The notes under the pieces were generated by a model. The model was not told the DNA's origin and did no database searches. It worked only from the letters and a program-made list of their open reading frames with translations. Both the position numbers and the translations under genes were made by a program. 60,363 nucleotides of DNA from Bacillota bacterium (GTDB lineage Bacteria; Bacillota; Clostridia; Christensenellales; CAG-138), in the NCBI GenBank assembly GCA_016282255.1, contig JAEEKE010000089.1:1-60363 (forward strand), written 5' to 3'. Below, in pieces: positions 38,607-47,176 of this stretch (within the stretch, counting starts at the first letter, position 1; the number at the start of each line of letters is the position of its first letter).

Positions 38607-39779
38607 ATGCTTAACTATTCCCACACCATTCCCACGAAGCTCTATTTCGGCAAGGGGCAGATCGCAAAGCTTGCAGAGATCCTGCGTCCCTTCGGCAGGA
38701 AGGTCCTGCTGGCATACGGCGGCGGCTCCATCAAGAAGACCGGCCTCTATGACCAGGTGATGGACATCCTCTCGGACGAGGGCTTCACCGTCGTCGAATG
38801 CGGCGGCATCGAACCCAATCCGCGCATCGAATCCGTCGAGCGCGGCGTAAAGCTCTGCAAGGAGCACGGTATAGACGTGATCCTCGCTGTCGGCGGCGGT
38901 TCCACCATCGACTGCGCAAAGGCGATCGCCGCGGGCGTCTACTACGAGGGCGACGATCTCTGGCAGATGGTCGCAGGCCGCCACGGCATCCTCAAGGCGC
39001 TCCCGCTCGTCGACATCCTCACCCTCAGCGCCACCGGCTCCGAATACGACGGCGGCGGCGTCATCTCCAACATGAAGATCAACCAAAAGCTCGGCAACAG
39101 CTACACCTTCCCCGCGGCGTCCATCTGCGACCCGACCTACACCTTCACCGTTTCGAAGTACCAGACCGCGGCGGGCACGGCGGATATCATCAGCCACACC
39201 TGCGAGGAGTATTTTTCCCGCACGCCGGACAGCGACCTTGCCGACGGCATCTGTGAAACGATCTTCAGGACCGCGATAAAGAACCTGCCCATAGCGCTCG
39301 CCGAGCCGGATAACTACTCCGCCCGCGCGAACCTTATGTCTATCTCCTCGATCGCCTGCTCCGGCATACCCTCCTACGGCAAGCAGTCCTCCGGTTGGCC
39401 CTGCCACGCGATGGAGCACGAGCTCTCCGCCTATTACGATATCACCCACGGCGTCGGCCTTGCGATACTTACCCCGCGCTGGATGCGGCATATCCTCAAG
39501 AAGGATCCCGGCTGCGCCTGGCGCTTCGTCCGCTTCGCAAAGAACGTCTGGGGCCTCGACGGCGAGGATGAGACCGAGCTTGCCCTCGCGGGCATCGATA
39601 AGCTCGAAGCCTTCTTCCGCGAGTCCGGCATCCCGATGACGCTTTCCGAGCTCGGCATCGGCACGGAGCATTTTGAAGCCATGGCCGCGCACGCGAACCT
39701 CGGCGGCCGTCTCTCAAGATCGTTCGTTCCGCTGACGGACGCGGATATCGTCGAGATCTTCGAGGCCTGCCTTGACTGA
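38607..39779 (+). CDS. Iron-dependent (group III) alcohol dehydrogenase, butanol dehydrogenase-like
   Basis: 390 residues, usual length for the BdhA/YqhD branch. GKGQIAKLAEIL and YGGGSIKKTGLYD bind the nucleotide, and AVGGGSTIDCAKAIA (about 93-107) is the diphosphate loop. Metal ligands are seen in GTADIISHTCEEYF (Asp and His) and in CHAMEHELSAYYDITHGVGL (two His). These enzymes reduce aldehydes to alcohols with NADPH in fermentation. CGGAGG precedes the ATG. A promoter is at 38525 and a terminator follows, so it is a single-gene unit. Confidence 0.94.
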   Translation: MLNYSHTIPTKLYFGKGQIAKLAEILRPFGRKVLLAYGGGSIKKTGLYDQVMDILSDEGFTVVECGGIEPNPRIESVERGVKLCKEHGIDVILAVGGGSTIDCAKAIAAGVYYEGDDLWQMVAGRHGILKALPLVDILTLSATGSEYDGGGVISNMKINQKLGNSYTFPAASICDPTYTFTVSKYQTAAGTADIISHTCEEYFSRTPDSDLADGICETIFRTAIKNLPIALAEPDNYSARANLMSISSIACSGIPSYGKQSSGWPCHAMEHELSAYYDITHGVGLAILTPRWMRHILKKDPGCAWRFVRFAKNVWGLDGEDETELALAGIDKLEAFFRESGIPMTLSELGIGTEHFEAMAAHANLGGRLSRSFVPLTDADIVEIFEACLD

Positions 39780-39789
39780 CCTAATAAAA

Positions 39790-39823
39790 GAACGCACCCT
39801 CTTGCTGCCAAGGGGGTGCGTTT
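39790..39823 (+). terminator. Terminator after the alcohol dehydrogenase gene
   Basis: AACGCACCCTCTT pairs with AAGGGGGTGCGTT around a short GCTGCC loop and ends in TTTG. Confidence 0.8.
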
Positions 39824-39851
39824 GCATGCAAAACACGCGGATACGGGCGGT

Positions 39852-40280
39852 TCAGCGCCGTTTCTCCGCAGTATCTATGCTCTTTCCGAACACGACGAAC
39901 CTTTGAAACAGGAATTCGGTCACGAGATTGGTGAGCATCGCGAGCGCGTCGGCGAAGAAGGGCTGCCAGCCACAGGTCTCGGTCAGGTACCTAACGCCGA
40001 GCGTCGAAAGCGGCGTGAAGACGGCGTAATAGCAGGCCACCTTGAGCATCGCGATCGGTACGTTCGCGGCGGATTTGAAGGTGAACTTCCGGTTGAGCGT
40101 GAAGTTCCACAGCACCGAGAGCACCAGGCCGCAGAGGTAGCAGGCCCAACTCGGCAGCGGCGTAAAGCTCTCCAGCAGGAATATGGTGCCCGCCTGAATG
40201 AGCCCGGCGCTCGCCGAAAAGAGCACGAACTTCACCGCGCGCCAAAACTCTTTTTTCGCGTTTCCTGAATTATTCTCCAT
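39852..40280 (-). CDS. GtrA-family membrane protein
   Basis: 142 residues with four hydrophobic segments. LSVLWNFTLNRKFTFKSA in the middle is the GtrA signature, and FLFQRFVVFGKS ends the last helix. GtrA proteins help move or flip lipid-linked sugars for glycosylation of surface polymers. No glycosyltransferase gene is adjacent here. It is convergent with the alcohol dehydrogenase gene and follows the oxidase-like gene by 24 bases. Confidence 0.9.
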   Translation of the reverse strand: MENNSGNAKKEFWRAVKFVLFSASAGLIQAGTIFLLESFTPLPSWACYLCGLVLSVLWNFTLNRKFTFKSAANVPIAMLKVACYYAVFTPLSTLGVRYLTETCGWQPFFADALAMLTNLVTEFLFQRFVVFGKSIDTAEKRR

Positions 40281-40304
40281 TTGCTTCGCCCTGGCGGGGC
40301 GCCT

Positions 40305-40706
40305 TCAGAACTCGAGGGTCTCGGGCGCCGCGCCGAAGGAATAGAACACGGCCTTTGTGTTTTTGAAATACAGCACCTGCGTATTCCCGTCGTCGGGGCT
40401 GTACATCCTTTTAAGCGAGGGCATCTTCTCGAGCATCGCGACCTTGACCTCGCGGTCGTCGTCGTTGACCAGCTCGCCGCTGAGGCGCAGCCATGTGCCG
40501 TCGATGAAGGCGCAGAGCTCCGCATTCGGGTTGGCCGCCAGCTGCTTGGAAACGTCCTTGACCTTGCCGGTCTGGATGTAGAGCCGCCCGTTATAGGCAA
40601 GCGCGGTGCCGAAGGGGCGCACGCGCGGCTTGTCGCCGTCGCAGGTGGCAAGGTAATAGGTGCGCGCTTTGTCGAGGAATTCAACGACTCTTTCCAAAGT
40701 ATCCAT
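40305..40706 (-). CDS. Pyridoxamine 5'-phosphate oxidase-like flavin-binding protein
   Basis: 133 residues from the ATG at 40706 (AAGGAG upstream). LDKARTYYLATCDGDKPRVR at about 11-30 followed by PFGTALAYNGRLYIQTGK is the split-barrel start of the PNPOx-like family, and NAELCAFIDGTWLRLSGEL is the second strand pair. Such small members bind FMN or F420-like cofactors; many have no assigned substrate. It is probably not a true PNPOx, given its length. It may be cotranscribed with the GtrA gene. Confidence 0.88.
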   Translation of the reverse strand: MDTLERVVEFLDKARTYYLATCDGDKPRVRPFGTALAYNGRLYIQTGKVKDVSKQLAANPNAELCAFIDGTWLRLSGELVNDDDREVKVAMLEKMPSLKRMYSPDDGNTQVLYFKNTKAVFYSFGAAPETLEF

Positions 40707-40785
40707 GGTATTCTCCTTTGCGGGTTTTTTCTTACCTGAATTATAAACCAAATCGTCTTGAAAATCCATAGCCGGAGCGAAGAAA

Positions 40786-40820
40786 AAGCGAAGCGCCTTA
40801 GAAAGGACGCGTCGCTTTGT
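40786..40820 (-). terminator. Terminator of the two-component operon
   Basis: On the minus strand AAAGCGACGCG pairs with CGCTTCGCTTT with interior mismatches and is followed by TTCTT. It lies 13 bases past the histidine kinase stop. Confidence 0.6.
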
Positions 40821-40832
40821 GTTTTATTAGGG

Positions 40833-42185
40833 TCATTCCGCCGAATCGAACGCCGCCGTGAACACGGTGCCGTTTTCGCGGCTGCTCGAGACCGTGAGCT
40901 CGGCTTCGGCCAGCTCTGCGGTGCGCTTGAGTATCGGCAGGCCGAGGCCGTGCCCCTGCTCGCTGCGCGCCTTGTCGCCCCGGTAGAACCTTTCGAAGAT
41001 ATGCGGCAGGTCCTCGGGCTCGATGAAGCTTCCGAAGTTCTGCACCGTCAGCAGCAGTCTGCGGCGGTTCTTGGGGCTCCGCTTAAGTGAAACGGCGACC
41101 TTTCCTCCGTCGGGCTCGTATTTGAGCGCGTTCTCGATAAGACCGCTCGCGATCTTCTCAGCGCCTTGCTCGGTGGTCCGGGCGAGCAGCCCTGCGGGGA
41201 TATCGCTCTCGAGCGTGACGCCGCGGTCGTAGGCGACGGATTCCATCTGCAGCACGCTTTTTTCGGCGGCCTCGGAGAGATCCACGGGGGAGAGCGGGGC
41301 TGCGGCGCGGCTCTGTGACCGCTTTTCGCTGTCGGAATCGAGCTGGGAGAGCGTCAGCATGCTGTTCACCAGTTCCATCATGTCCCGGCAGGCGCTGTCG
41401 GTGCTGGCGATCCACTGTTCCTGCTCGCCCACGCGCGCTTCGGGATTCGAGCGCAGAATGCTGTTGTTGGCAAGCACCACCGTGACCGGGGTCTTAAGGT
41501 CGTGCGAAAGGTCCTGCACGAACTGCCGCTCCATCCTCATCGCGTCCTCCATCGGCTTTGCGGCCAGCTTAGAGAGCCTCAGGCTCACCGCGAACAGCAG
41601 CCCCATGACCGCCGCGAATACGGCCGCGAGCAGCAGCAGGCTGCGCACCGTGCGGGAGGTGATGTAGGAGGCGTCGGCAAGCGCGATCTTATAGACGGAA
41701 TTCCCGCCTCCGCCCTGCAGATTGTTCTCGCAGCGATAGAAGAGCCGCTGCTCCTTCAGCCTGCCGAAGCCGCCTCCGTTTGCAACTATGGCCTCGACCG
41801 CCGAGCGGACCGTCTCCTCGTCGATCGTCAGCCGGCTCGAGATCATGCTTATCTCATCGGTCGCAGGCTTATAAAACACCGTCAGTATGCCCTCGTCGGA
41901 GGCTCTGCGCCCGGGCCTGTCGCCTTCCGGCGGTTCGCCATCGGGCGGCTCGCCGTGCTCGCCGCCGTCGCCGCCGGGGGATGGGGGCCGGTCGTCGCCC
42001 TGCTGGGGGCGATTGCCGGGGCCGGAGGGCATATCCAGCGGCTCGACGACCAGGCTCATCGTCTTTTCAAGCTCGCTCAGCTGGCTGCGATACATATAGA
42101 TCGCGAGCGCGGCGAAGGCGATGATGAGCACGACGCCTATCAAAAGCATGGTATAGAGCACGAAACGGCGGCGGTATTCGCTCAT
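40833..42185 (-). CDS. Sensor histidine kinase
   Basis: 450 residues. Two membrane helices (about 10-31 and 180-203) bound an extracytoplasmic sensor of about 150 residues, part of which is an acidic, Pro/Gly-rich segment (PPDGEPPEGDRPG at 80-92). The dimerisation domain has SHDLKTP with the phosphorylated His 228. The ATPase domain has the N box ENALKYEPDG (Asn 352) and a G box EQGHGLGLPILK. It overlaps its response regulator gene by 4 bases. The adjacent divergent surface-protein gene is a plausible target. Confidence 0.94.
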   Translation of the reverse strand: MSEYRRRFVLYTMLLIGVVLIIAFAALAIYMYRSQLSELEKTMSLVVEPLDMPSGPGNRPQQGDDRPPSPGGDGGEHGEPPDGEPPEGDRPGRRASDEGILTVFYKPATDEISMISSRLTIDEETVRSAVEAIVANGGGFGRLKEQRLFYRCENNLQGGGGNSVYKIALADASYITSRTVRSLLLLAAVFAAVMGLLFAVSLRLSKLAAKPMEDAMRMERQFVQDLSHDLKTPVTVVLANNSILRSNPEARVGEQEQWIASTDSACRDMMELVNSMLTLSQLDSDSEKRSQSRAAAPLSPVDLSEAAEKSVLQMESVAYDRGVTLESDIPAGLLARTTEQGAEKIASGLIENALKYEPDGGKVAVSLKRSPKNRRRLLLTVQNFGSFIEPEDLPHIFERFYRGDKARSEQGHGLGLPILKRTAELAEAELTVSSSRENGTVFTAAFDSAE

Positions 42186-42856
42186 TCAAGGACCTCCAGT
42201 CGGTAGCCTATCTTCTGTATCTTCTTAATGGATACGCGGGAATTGAGGTATTTCAGCTTCTTTCTTATAAACGAAACGTAGACCTCCACGTTGTTGTCGG
42301 TCGCCTCGGAATCCATGCCCCAACCGTTGATCAGCAGCGTCTCGGTAGGCACTGTCATGGTCGGGTTCGAGAGGAAGGTCTTGAGCACCTCAAACTCCTT
42401 GTGGCTCAGCTGCACGGTCCTTTCGCCCGAGGTCAGCACCGCGGAGGAGAGGTCGAGGCTCAAATCGCCGTAGTCCACCGTGTTGATTATCAGCTCCCCG
42501 CGCCGCCTCGTCAGCGCGTTGACGCGCGCAAGCAGCTCCTCCGCGGCAAAGGGCTTGGTCATATAGTCGTCCGCGCCGCCGTTGAGGCCGGCCACCTTGT
42601 CGGCGGTCGAGGTGCGCGCGGTCAGCATCAGCACGGGCGTGCTTACGCCGTCCTTCCTCAGTATCCGTATGACCTCAAAGCCATCCAGCTTGGGCAGCAT
42701 CACGTCGAGTATTATAAGGTTATAATCGAGGCCCTTCGCGTAGTCGACCGCGTTCAGCCCGTCGTGCACGCAGTCAACGAAATAGCCCTGCTGCTCGAGT
42801 ATCTTTTTAAGCGCGTTCGCGAGGGAGACCTCGTCTTCAACGACCAAAATCTGCAT
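42182..42856 (-). CDS. OmpR-family response regulator
   Basis: 224 residues. The receiver domain has the acidic pair Glu 7-Asp 8, the phosphorylated Asp 51 in LIILDVMLP, and the Lys in MTKPFAAEELL. The C-terminal winged-helix domain (about 128-222) has LSHKEFEVLKTFLSNPTMTV and the recognition part NNVEVYVSFIRKKLKYL. AGGAGCG lies just upstream of the ATG. Direct repeats in the divergent region upstream (42934-42958) may be its binding site. Confidence 0.95.
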   Translation of the reverse strand: MQILVVEDEVSLANALKKILEQQGYFVDCVHDGLNAVDYAKGLDYNLIILDVMLPKLDGFEVIRILRKDGVSTPVLMLTARTSTADKVAGLNGGADDYMTKPFAAEELLARVNALTRRRGELIINTVDYGDLSLDLSSAVLTSGERTVQLSHKEFEVLKTFLSNPTMTVPTETLLINGWGMDSEATDNNVEVYVSFIRKKLKYLNSRVSIKKIQKIGYRLEVLE

Positions 42857-42933
42857 TTTTCGCTCCTCCTGAGTGAGAAAAGCCTCAAAACCGTTCTTTT
42901 CCCTTCGATTATAGCATAATATAGCCCGCTTTG

Positions 42934-42958
42934 CTGAAAATAATCTGAAAAAAATAAT
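42934..42958. promoter_or_regulatory. Direct repeats, candidate response-regulator site
   Basis: CTGAAAATAAT at 42934 and CTGAAAAAAATAAT at 42945 are direct repeats with one-turn spacing, in the divergent region between the regulator gene and the surface-protein gene. OmpR-type regulators bind such tandem half-sites. The assignment is inference. Confidence 0.45.
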
Positions 42959-43067
42959 TTTGAGGTTTCAAATCCTTTTAAGAAAAAACGCTAAAATAGC
43001 AGGCAAAGAAAACAATGCGGCGGGAGTAGGTACCGCTTCCGGACCGCGAATAAAGGAGGTCCTTTTC

Positions 43068-44963
43068 ATGAAATACGATATGAAACGCTTTGTGATAAAA
43101 AAACTCTGTGCGGCGGTGCTTGCCTTGCTTCTCGCGGCGCTCCCCTTCACCGGTATGACCGCACTGGCCGAAACGACAGGAGCTTCCGCCTCGGCGGCAA
43201 GCGGAGCCGATCCTGAAAACGCCGTGACCTTCACTTTCTCGGGCACCGGCGTCACCGCCTCCGGGCAGGGCGGCTATTCAATCGACGGCACGGCCGTCAA
43301 GATCGAGGAGAGCGGTACCTATATCTTCACCGGCAGCTGCAATGACGGCAGCATAACCGTCAAAAAGGGCACGAAAGCCGTCTATCTCGTGCTCAGCGGC
43401 CTTGAGCTTACCTCTCAAAACACCGCTCCCGTCAGCTGCAACAAGGGCTCCGAGGTCGTGATCATAGCGGCCGAGGGCACCGTAAACACGCTTTCCGACA
43501 CCGAACTCAACAACGACGAGACTCATACCGACAATGAGAATGCCGAGAACGCCGTCATCAAATGCAAGGACGGCAGCAGCGTGACCCTCGCGGGCGCCGG
43601 CACCCTCAATATCATCGCCAACGGCAAGAACGGCATCAAGGGCGGCGCGGATCTGACCGAGGAAGCCTCCGGGACCGTGAAGGCTAGCCTCACCGTCACC
43701 GAGCTGACGCTCAATATCACCGCCTCCGTCAACGACGGCCTTAAGGCCGACAGCCTGCTCGAGCTCCTCTCCGGCAATATCACGGTCTCGGCGGCGGACG
43801 ACGCGATCAAATCCGACCTTATCCTCAATATCGGCGCCGAGGGCACGGAGGGCCCCACGATAGTTATCTCCTCCTGTACCGAGGGCATCGAGGCCGCCGA
43901 GGTTAACATCTTTTCCGGCGATATAAGGATCAGCGCCTCCGACGACGGCATCAACGCCGCCAACAGCGACCTTTCCGGGTATTCCTTCAAAGTCGATATC
44001 AGCGGCGGCAGCGTCTATGTCGACGCCGAACAGGGCGACGGCATCGATTCGAACGGCACGCTCACTATCAGCGGCGGCACCGTAACGGTATTCGCTTCCT
44101 CGCGAGGCGACAATTCCGCCCTCGACAGCCAGACCGGCATGGCAATCACCGGCGGCACCGTGCTCGCGATCGGCTCGAGCGGCATGGCCGAGGCCTCCTC
44201 GAGCAGCGGCCAGACCTGCGTGATCTTCGGTCAGAGCGGCATCGGCGGTTTCAATCCCGTAGGCCAGGGCGGCTTCAATCCCGGCGGTCATGGCGGCTTC
44301 AGTCAGGGCGGCCAGGGCGGTTTCAATCCCGGCGGTCAGGGCGGCTTCAATCCCGGCAGCGGCATGACCCCTCCCGACGGCGGCGGCGGCATGACTCCGC
44401 CCGACGGCATGACTCCGCCGGACGGTGAGAGCGGCGGCACGCTTCCCGAGGGCGACGGCGTGACCCACCTCAGCTCCTCCCAGGGCACGGCCGCGGGCGC
44501 TTCGATCTCGATCTCCGCGGGCGACACGCTGACCGTGGTCGACGAAACCGGCGCAGAATTGATCTCTGCCACGGCGAAGCGCGCGGCGAGCTGGGTGCTG
44601 TTCAGCTCCTCGGCGCTTACCGACGGCTCGTCCTACAAGCTACTGATCAACGGCAGCGAGGCGGCCTCGGCGGAGGCGACCTCCGAAGCGACCGGCACGG
44701 GCGGCATGCCCGGCATGCCCGGCGGCGTGAACGGAATGCCCGAAATAGGCACCGGCGTTCGTCCCGGCAGCGAAAGCGGGACCGGTAACGAGGGTGAGGA
44801 CGAAACCGCCCAGCCTTCAAAGGGCCTCTCCGCACCCCTGCTTATCGCCATCGGCGCCGGCGGAGCGCTCGTGCTCGCGGCGGCGGCCGCGCTGATCGCG
44901 CACACGGTCAAAAAGCATAAGAAACAGGCCGAGGCCGCGGAAACGGGCGGGGAAGACGCCTGA
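43068..44963 (+). CDS. Secreted beta-helix protein of the Cthe_2159-like carbohydrate-binding family
   Basis: 631 residues from the ATG at 43068 (AAAGGAGG upstream). A signal peptide covers about 1-35. The domain at about 50-390 has repeated turns such as IEESGTYIFTGSCNDGSITV, VYLVLSGLELTSQNTAPV, NGKNGIKGGADL, DDAIKSD and GDGIDSNGTLTISGG, the pattern of the Cthe_2159-like right-handed beta-helix that binds acidic polysaccharide and calcium. A Gly/Asn/Pro-rich repeat (GGFNPGGQGG and TPPDG) follows, then a membrane helix (about 585-608) with a basic tail. It is divergent from the two-component system, its likely regulator. Confidence 0.85.
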   Translation: MKYDMKRFVIKKLCAAVLALLLAALPFTGMTALAETTGASASAASGADPENAVTFTFSGTGVTASGQGGYSIDGTAVKIEESGTYIFTGSCNDGSITVKKGTKAVYLVLSGLELTSQNTAPVSCNKGSEVVIIAAEGTVNTLSDTELNNDETHTDNENAENAVIKCKDGSSVTLAGAGTLNIIANGKNGIKGGADLTEEASGTVKASLTVTELTLNITASVNDGLKADSLLELLSGNITVSAADDAIKSDLILNIGAEGTEGPTIVISSCTEGIEAAEVNIFSGDIRISASDDGINAANSDLSGYSFKVDISGGSVYVDAEQGDGIDSNGTLTISGGTVTVFASSRGDNSALDSQTGMAITGGTVLAIGSSGMAEASSSSGQTCVIFGQSGIGGFNPVGQGGFNPGGHGGFSQGGQGGFNPGGQGGFNPGSGMTPPDGGGGMTPPDGMTPPDGESGGTLPEGDGVTHLSSSQGTAAGASISISAGDTLTVVDETGAELISATAKRAASWVLFSSSALTDGSSYKLLINGSEAASAEATSEATGTGGMPGMPGGVNGMPEIGTGVRPGSESGTGNEGEDETAQPSKGLSAPLLIAIGAGGALVLAAAAALIAHTVKKHKKQAEAAETGGEDA

Positions 44964-45012
44964 GCTTAAGTGATCAATAACGGATCTTCGTGTTCTTTAC
45001 TCCTTTGGAGAG

Positions 45013-45041
45013 TGCCGGTAAAATGCCGGCATTTTCCTTTT
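45013..45041 (+). terminator. Terminator after the beta-helix protein gene
   Basis: TGCCGG pairs with CCGGCA around TAAAATG, followed by TTTTCCTTTT. Confidence 0.75.
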
Positions 45042-45122
45042 GTATCGGCGCTGTGGCACGGCGCGCTGAATTGTGGTATAATATAGGCAAATCCACAAGG
45101 GCGAAAGCCGAAAGGAGCTAAT

Positions 45123-45791
45123 ATGGAAAGAATAATCACCGTGCGCGGCGTCGGCACCGCCAAGACCAGGCCCGATCAGGTCGTGCTCTCGATGCATATC
45201 CACGCCAAGGACAAGGACTATGCAAAGGCGATGGAGCGCGGCAGCGAAATGATCGAAGCGATCAGCAGCGAGCTGGAGAAGCGCGGCTTCAAGCGCAAGG
45301 ACCTCAAGACCCTCGATTTCTCCGTTAACACCGTCTACGACAGCGAGCCGGACGAGCGCGGCATCTACCGCAGCGTGTTCGGCGGCTATCAGGTCGACAG
45401 GCAGCTCAAGCTGACCTTCCCGCTCGACAACGAAAAGATCACCGCGGCGTTCGAGGCCGTCGCAAGCTCCGAGACCAATCCCGACCTCAACGTCGCCTTC
45501 ACGGTCAAGAACCCGAGCGCGCTCAAGCAGGAGCTGCTCGAAAAGGCCGCGAAGAACGCCCGCGAAAAGGCGGAGACTTTGACAAGCGCAAGCGGCGTGC
45601 GCCTCGGCCGGCTCATCAACATCGACTATAACTGGGGCGAGGTCAACGTCTTCTCGCCCACGCGCTACGGCCGAAACAATATGGTCATGAACGCCAAGAT
45701 GGAATGCGCCGGCGGCTGCGACGAGAGCTTCGAGCCCGACGACATCTCCTCGAGCGATTCCGCGGCCTTTACCTGGGCGATAGAGGGCTGA
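45123..45791 (+). CDS. SIMPL-domain (DUF541) protein
   Basis: 222 residues, no signal peptide. ERIITVRGVGTAKTRPDQVV at the start is the SIMPL (DUF541) hallmark, with GGYQVDRQLKLTF and ARNREKAETLTSASG-like helices later; the C-terminal part has NVFSPTRYGRNNMVMNAKME. Family members are usually periplasmic or secreted; this one appears cytoplasmic, which is not rare in Firmicutes. The function is not established. TATAAT at 45077 with a weak -35 at 45053 may be its promoter. AAAGGAG precedes the ATG. A small membrane gene follows after 13 bases. Confidence 0.88.
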   Translation: MERIITVRGVGTAKTRPDQVVLSMHIHAKDKDYAKAMERGSEMIEAISSELEKRGFKRKDLKTLDFSVNTVYDSEPDERGIYRSVFGGYQVDRQLKLTFPLDNEKITAAFEAVASSETNPDLNVAFTVKNPSALKQELLEKAAKNAREKAETLTSASGVRLGRLINIDYNWGEVNVFSPTRYGRNNMVMNAKMECAGGCDESFEPDDISSSDSAAFTWAIEG

Positions 45792-45804
45792 AAGGAGACG
45801 CCGC

Positions 45805-46137
45805 ATGCTGATACCCTGCATCGTCTTCGGTATTATCGGCGTCGTGATCGGCGGCGGGAGCGCGCTCTCGATGCACTACCGCGACAGGATCGGCGCTAAG
45901 CCGAACGCGGAGTTCCTCGAAAAGCTGTTTTCGCTGATCAGCAAGCTGGGCATCGCGGGCATGATCCTCTTTATGGCGCTCTTTATGACGAAAATAAAGG
46001 AGACCCGCCTCGGCTGGCTGGCCGTCGGCCTTGCCGTGCTCGTGCCGATGCTCGCGATAATCCTGACCGCATACGCCGTCCGCAGCAGAAGGGCGGCCGC
46101 GGCGCAGGCAGAAAAGAACGACCCGAAACCCGAATAA
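45805..46137 (+). CDS. Small membrane protein, unknown
   Basis: 110 residues with three hydrophobic segments (about 3-22, 45-62 and 69-92) and a basic, Ala-rich C-terminal tail (RSRRAAAAQAEKN). No family is recognised. AAAGGAG precedes the ATG, and it is 13 bases behind the SIMPL gene, so the two form an operon closed by the terminator at 46157. Confidence 0.65.
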   Translation: MLIPCIVFGIIGVVIGGGSALSMHYRDRIGAKPNAEFLEKLFSLISKLGIAGMILFMALFMTKIKETRLGWLAVGLAVLVPMLAIILTAYAVRSRRAAAAQAEKNDPKPE

Positions 46138-46156
46138 CACCCCAAAAAACAAAAGG

Positions 46157-46186
46157 AACGGAGCCCGAAACGGCTCCGTTTTCGTG
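46157..46186. terminator. Terminator between convergent operons
   Basis: AACGGAGCC pairs perfectly with GGCTCCGTT around CGAAAC, followed by TTCGTGTTTT on the plus strand. It may also stop the cob operon from the other side. Confidence 0.85.
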
Positions 46187-46197
46187 TTTTACATAAT

Positions 46198-46770
46198 TTA
46201 CGGCACTTTTTTCATGCTGACGGGCATCTTTCCGTTGAACTCCACCGTATAGCCCGTGCCAGGCTCGGGCGTGAAGGTGTAGCGCCCGTTTTCGGCGATG
46301 AACCAGTTCTGCATCAGTCCGCCGATCACGCCGCCGTGGGTGACTATGACCGTGTCCTCGCCGCGAGCGATGATCGGTTCGAGCGCGTGCAGCGCCCTTG
46401 CCGTGACCTGATCGCCGCTCTCGCCGCCGGGGCAGATATTCGCCTCGTTGTCGCCGTCGATCCACGCCTGAAACGCCTCGGTGTCCTTGAGCTCCTCATA
46501 GCTCTTCATCTCGAAATCGCCGAAGTCGATCTCGCGCAGGCCGCTGAGCACGCCGTGGGGAAGGTCCCCGTAGAGCGCCTTGAAGGTCTGCTCGGTGCGC
46601 AGCATCCCGCTCGTGTAATAATGCTCTGCCTCGGGGTAGTGCCCAAGCTCGGCCATGCGCTGAAGCTGCATAACGCTGCACGGCAGCAGCGGCAGGTCGG
46701 TGCTCCCGTAGAACAGGCGGCGCATATTCCCTTCGGTGATCCCGTGGCGGATCAAGGTCAGCTTCATCAT
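46198..46770 (-). CDS. Histidine phosphatase, probable alpha-ribazole phosphatase
   Basis: 190 residues. LTLIRHGITEGN near the N-terminus carries the phosphorylated His (RHG), REIDFGDFEMKSYEEL is the substrate-side segment, and VIVTHGGVIGGLM the second His. In the cobalamin context (cobU, cobS and cobT on the same strand directly upstream) the CobC role fits: removing the phosphate from alpha-ribazole 5'-phosphate. General phosphoglycerate mutase-like activity cannot be excluded. It is the last gene of the operon. Confidence 0.85.
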   Translation of the reverse strand: MMKLTLIRHGITEGNMRRLFYGSTDLPLLPCSVMQLQRMAELGHYPEAEHYYTSGMLRTEQTFKALYGDLPHGVLSGLREIDFGDFEMKSYEELKDTEAFQAWIDGDNEANICPGGESGDQVTARALHALEPIIARGEDTVIVTHGGVIGGLMQNWFIAENGRYTFTPEPGTGYTVEFNGKMPVSMKKVP

Positions 46771-46784
46771 AGCCTCCGTTCGCC

Positions 46785-47165
46785 TTATTTCAGCTTTTCT
46801 TCAAGCCCGAAAAAGAGCCTCGTAACGCTCCCGGCGCTCTCGGCGATGAGCCGCAGCAGCCTGCCGTGCGTTTCGCGGTACTTCCGTTCCTCCGCGTCCA
46901 TCGGCACTATGCCGCAGCCTATCTCGCGCGAGATCACGACCGCCCCGGTCCCAAGGAACGGGGATAGCTTTTCATAGATACTCTCCGCGCTTTCTCCCTC
47001 GGCGGAAAGGCGCTTAGTCAGCGCTTCAAGATGGTAGAAGCAGCGAAAGTCTCCGCCCCCGGGCAGACCGACCGCAAGGTCGAACAGCTCGTTCTGCTCA
47101 AAACCGTATTTCTGCACGGCGTACGTCAGCTTGCCCGCGTACGCGCCGCCGATGATAAGCTCCAT
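46785..47165 (-). CDS. Short CobU/CobP-like nucleotide-binding protein
   Basis: 126 residues from the ATG at 47165, chosen because AAGGAGG lies 7 bases upstream. LIIGGAYAGKLTYAVQKYG at 3-21 is a shortened P-loop, and GAVVISREIGCGIVPMDAEE plus YRETHGRLLRLIAESAGSV match the C-terminal part of CobU. A full-length cobU lies two genes upstream, so this is a second, shorter copy of a type often seen in Clostridia. It may handle another cobinamide substrate or act as a regulator; this cannot be told from sequence. Confidence 0.75.
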   Translation of the reverse strand: MELIIGGAYAGKLTYAVQKYGFEQNELFDLAVGLPGGGDFRCFYHLEALTKRLSAEGESAESIYEKLSPFLGTGAVVISREIGCGIVPMDAEERKYRETHGRLLRLIAESAGSVTRLFFGLEEKLK

Positions 47166-47176
47166 TTCGTCCTCCT

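Noticed and set aside
38057..38614. Plus-strand frames of 109-185 residues across the repeats
   Set aside because: They are made of the repeat units themselves, lack ribosome binding sites and carry no domain pattern.
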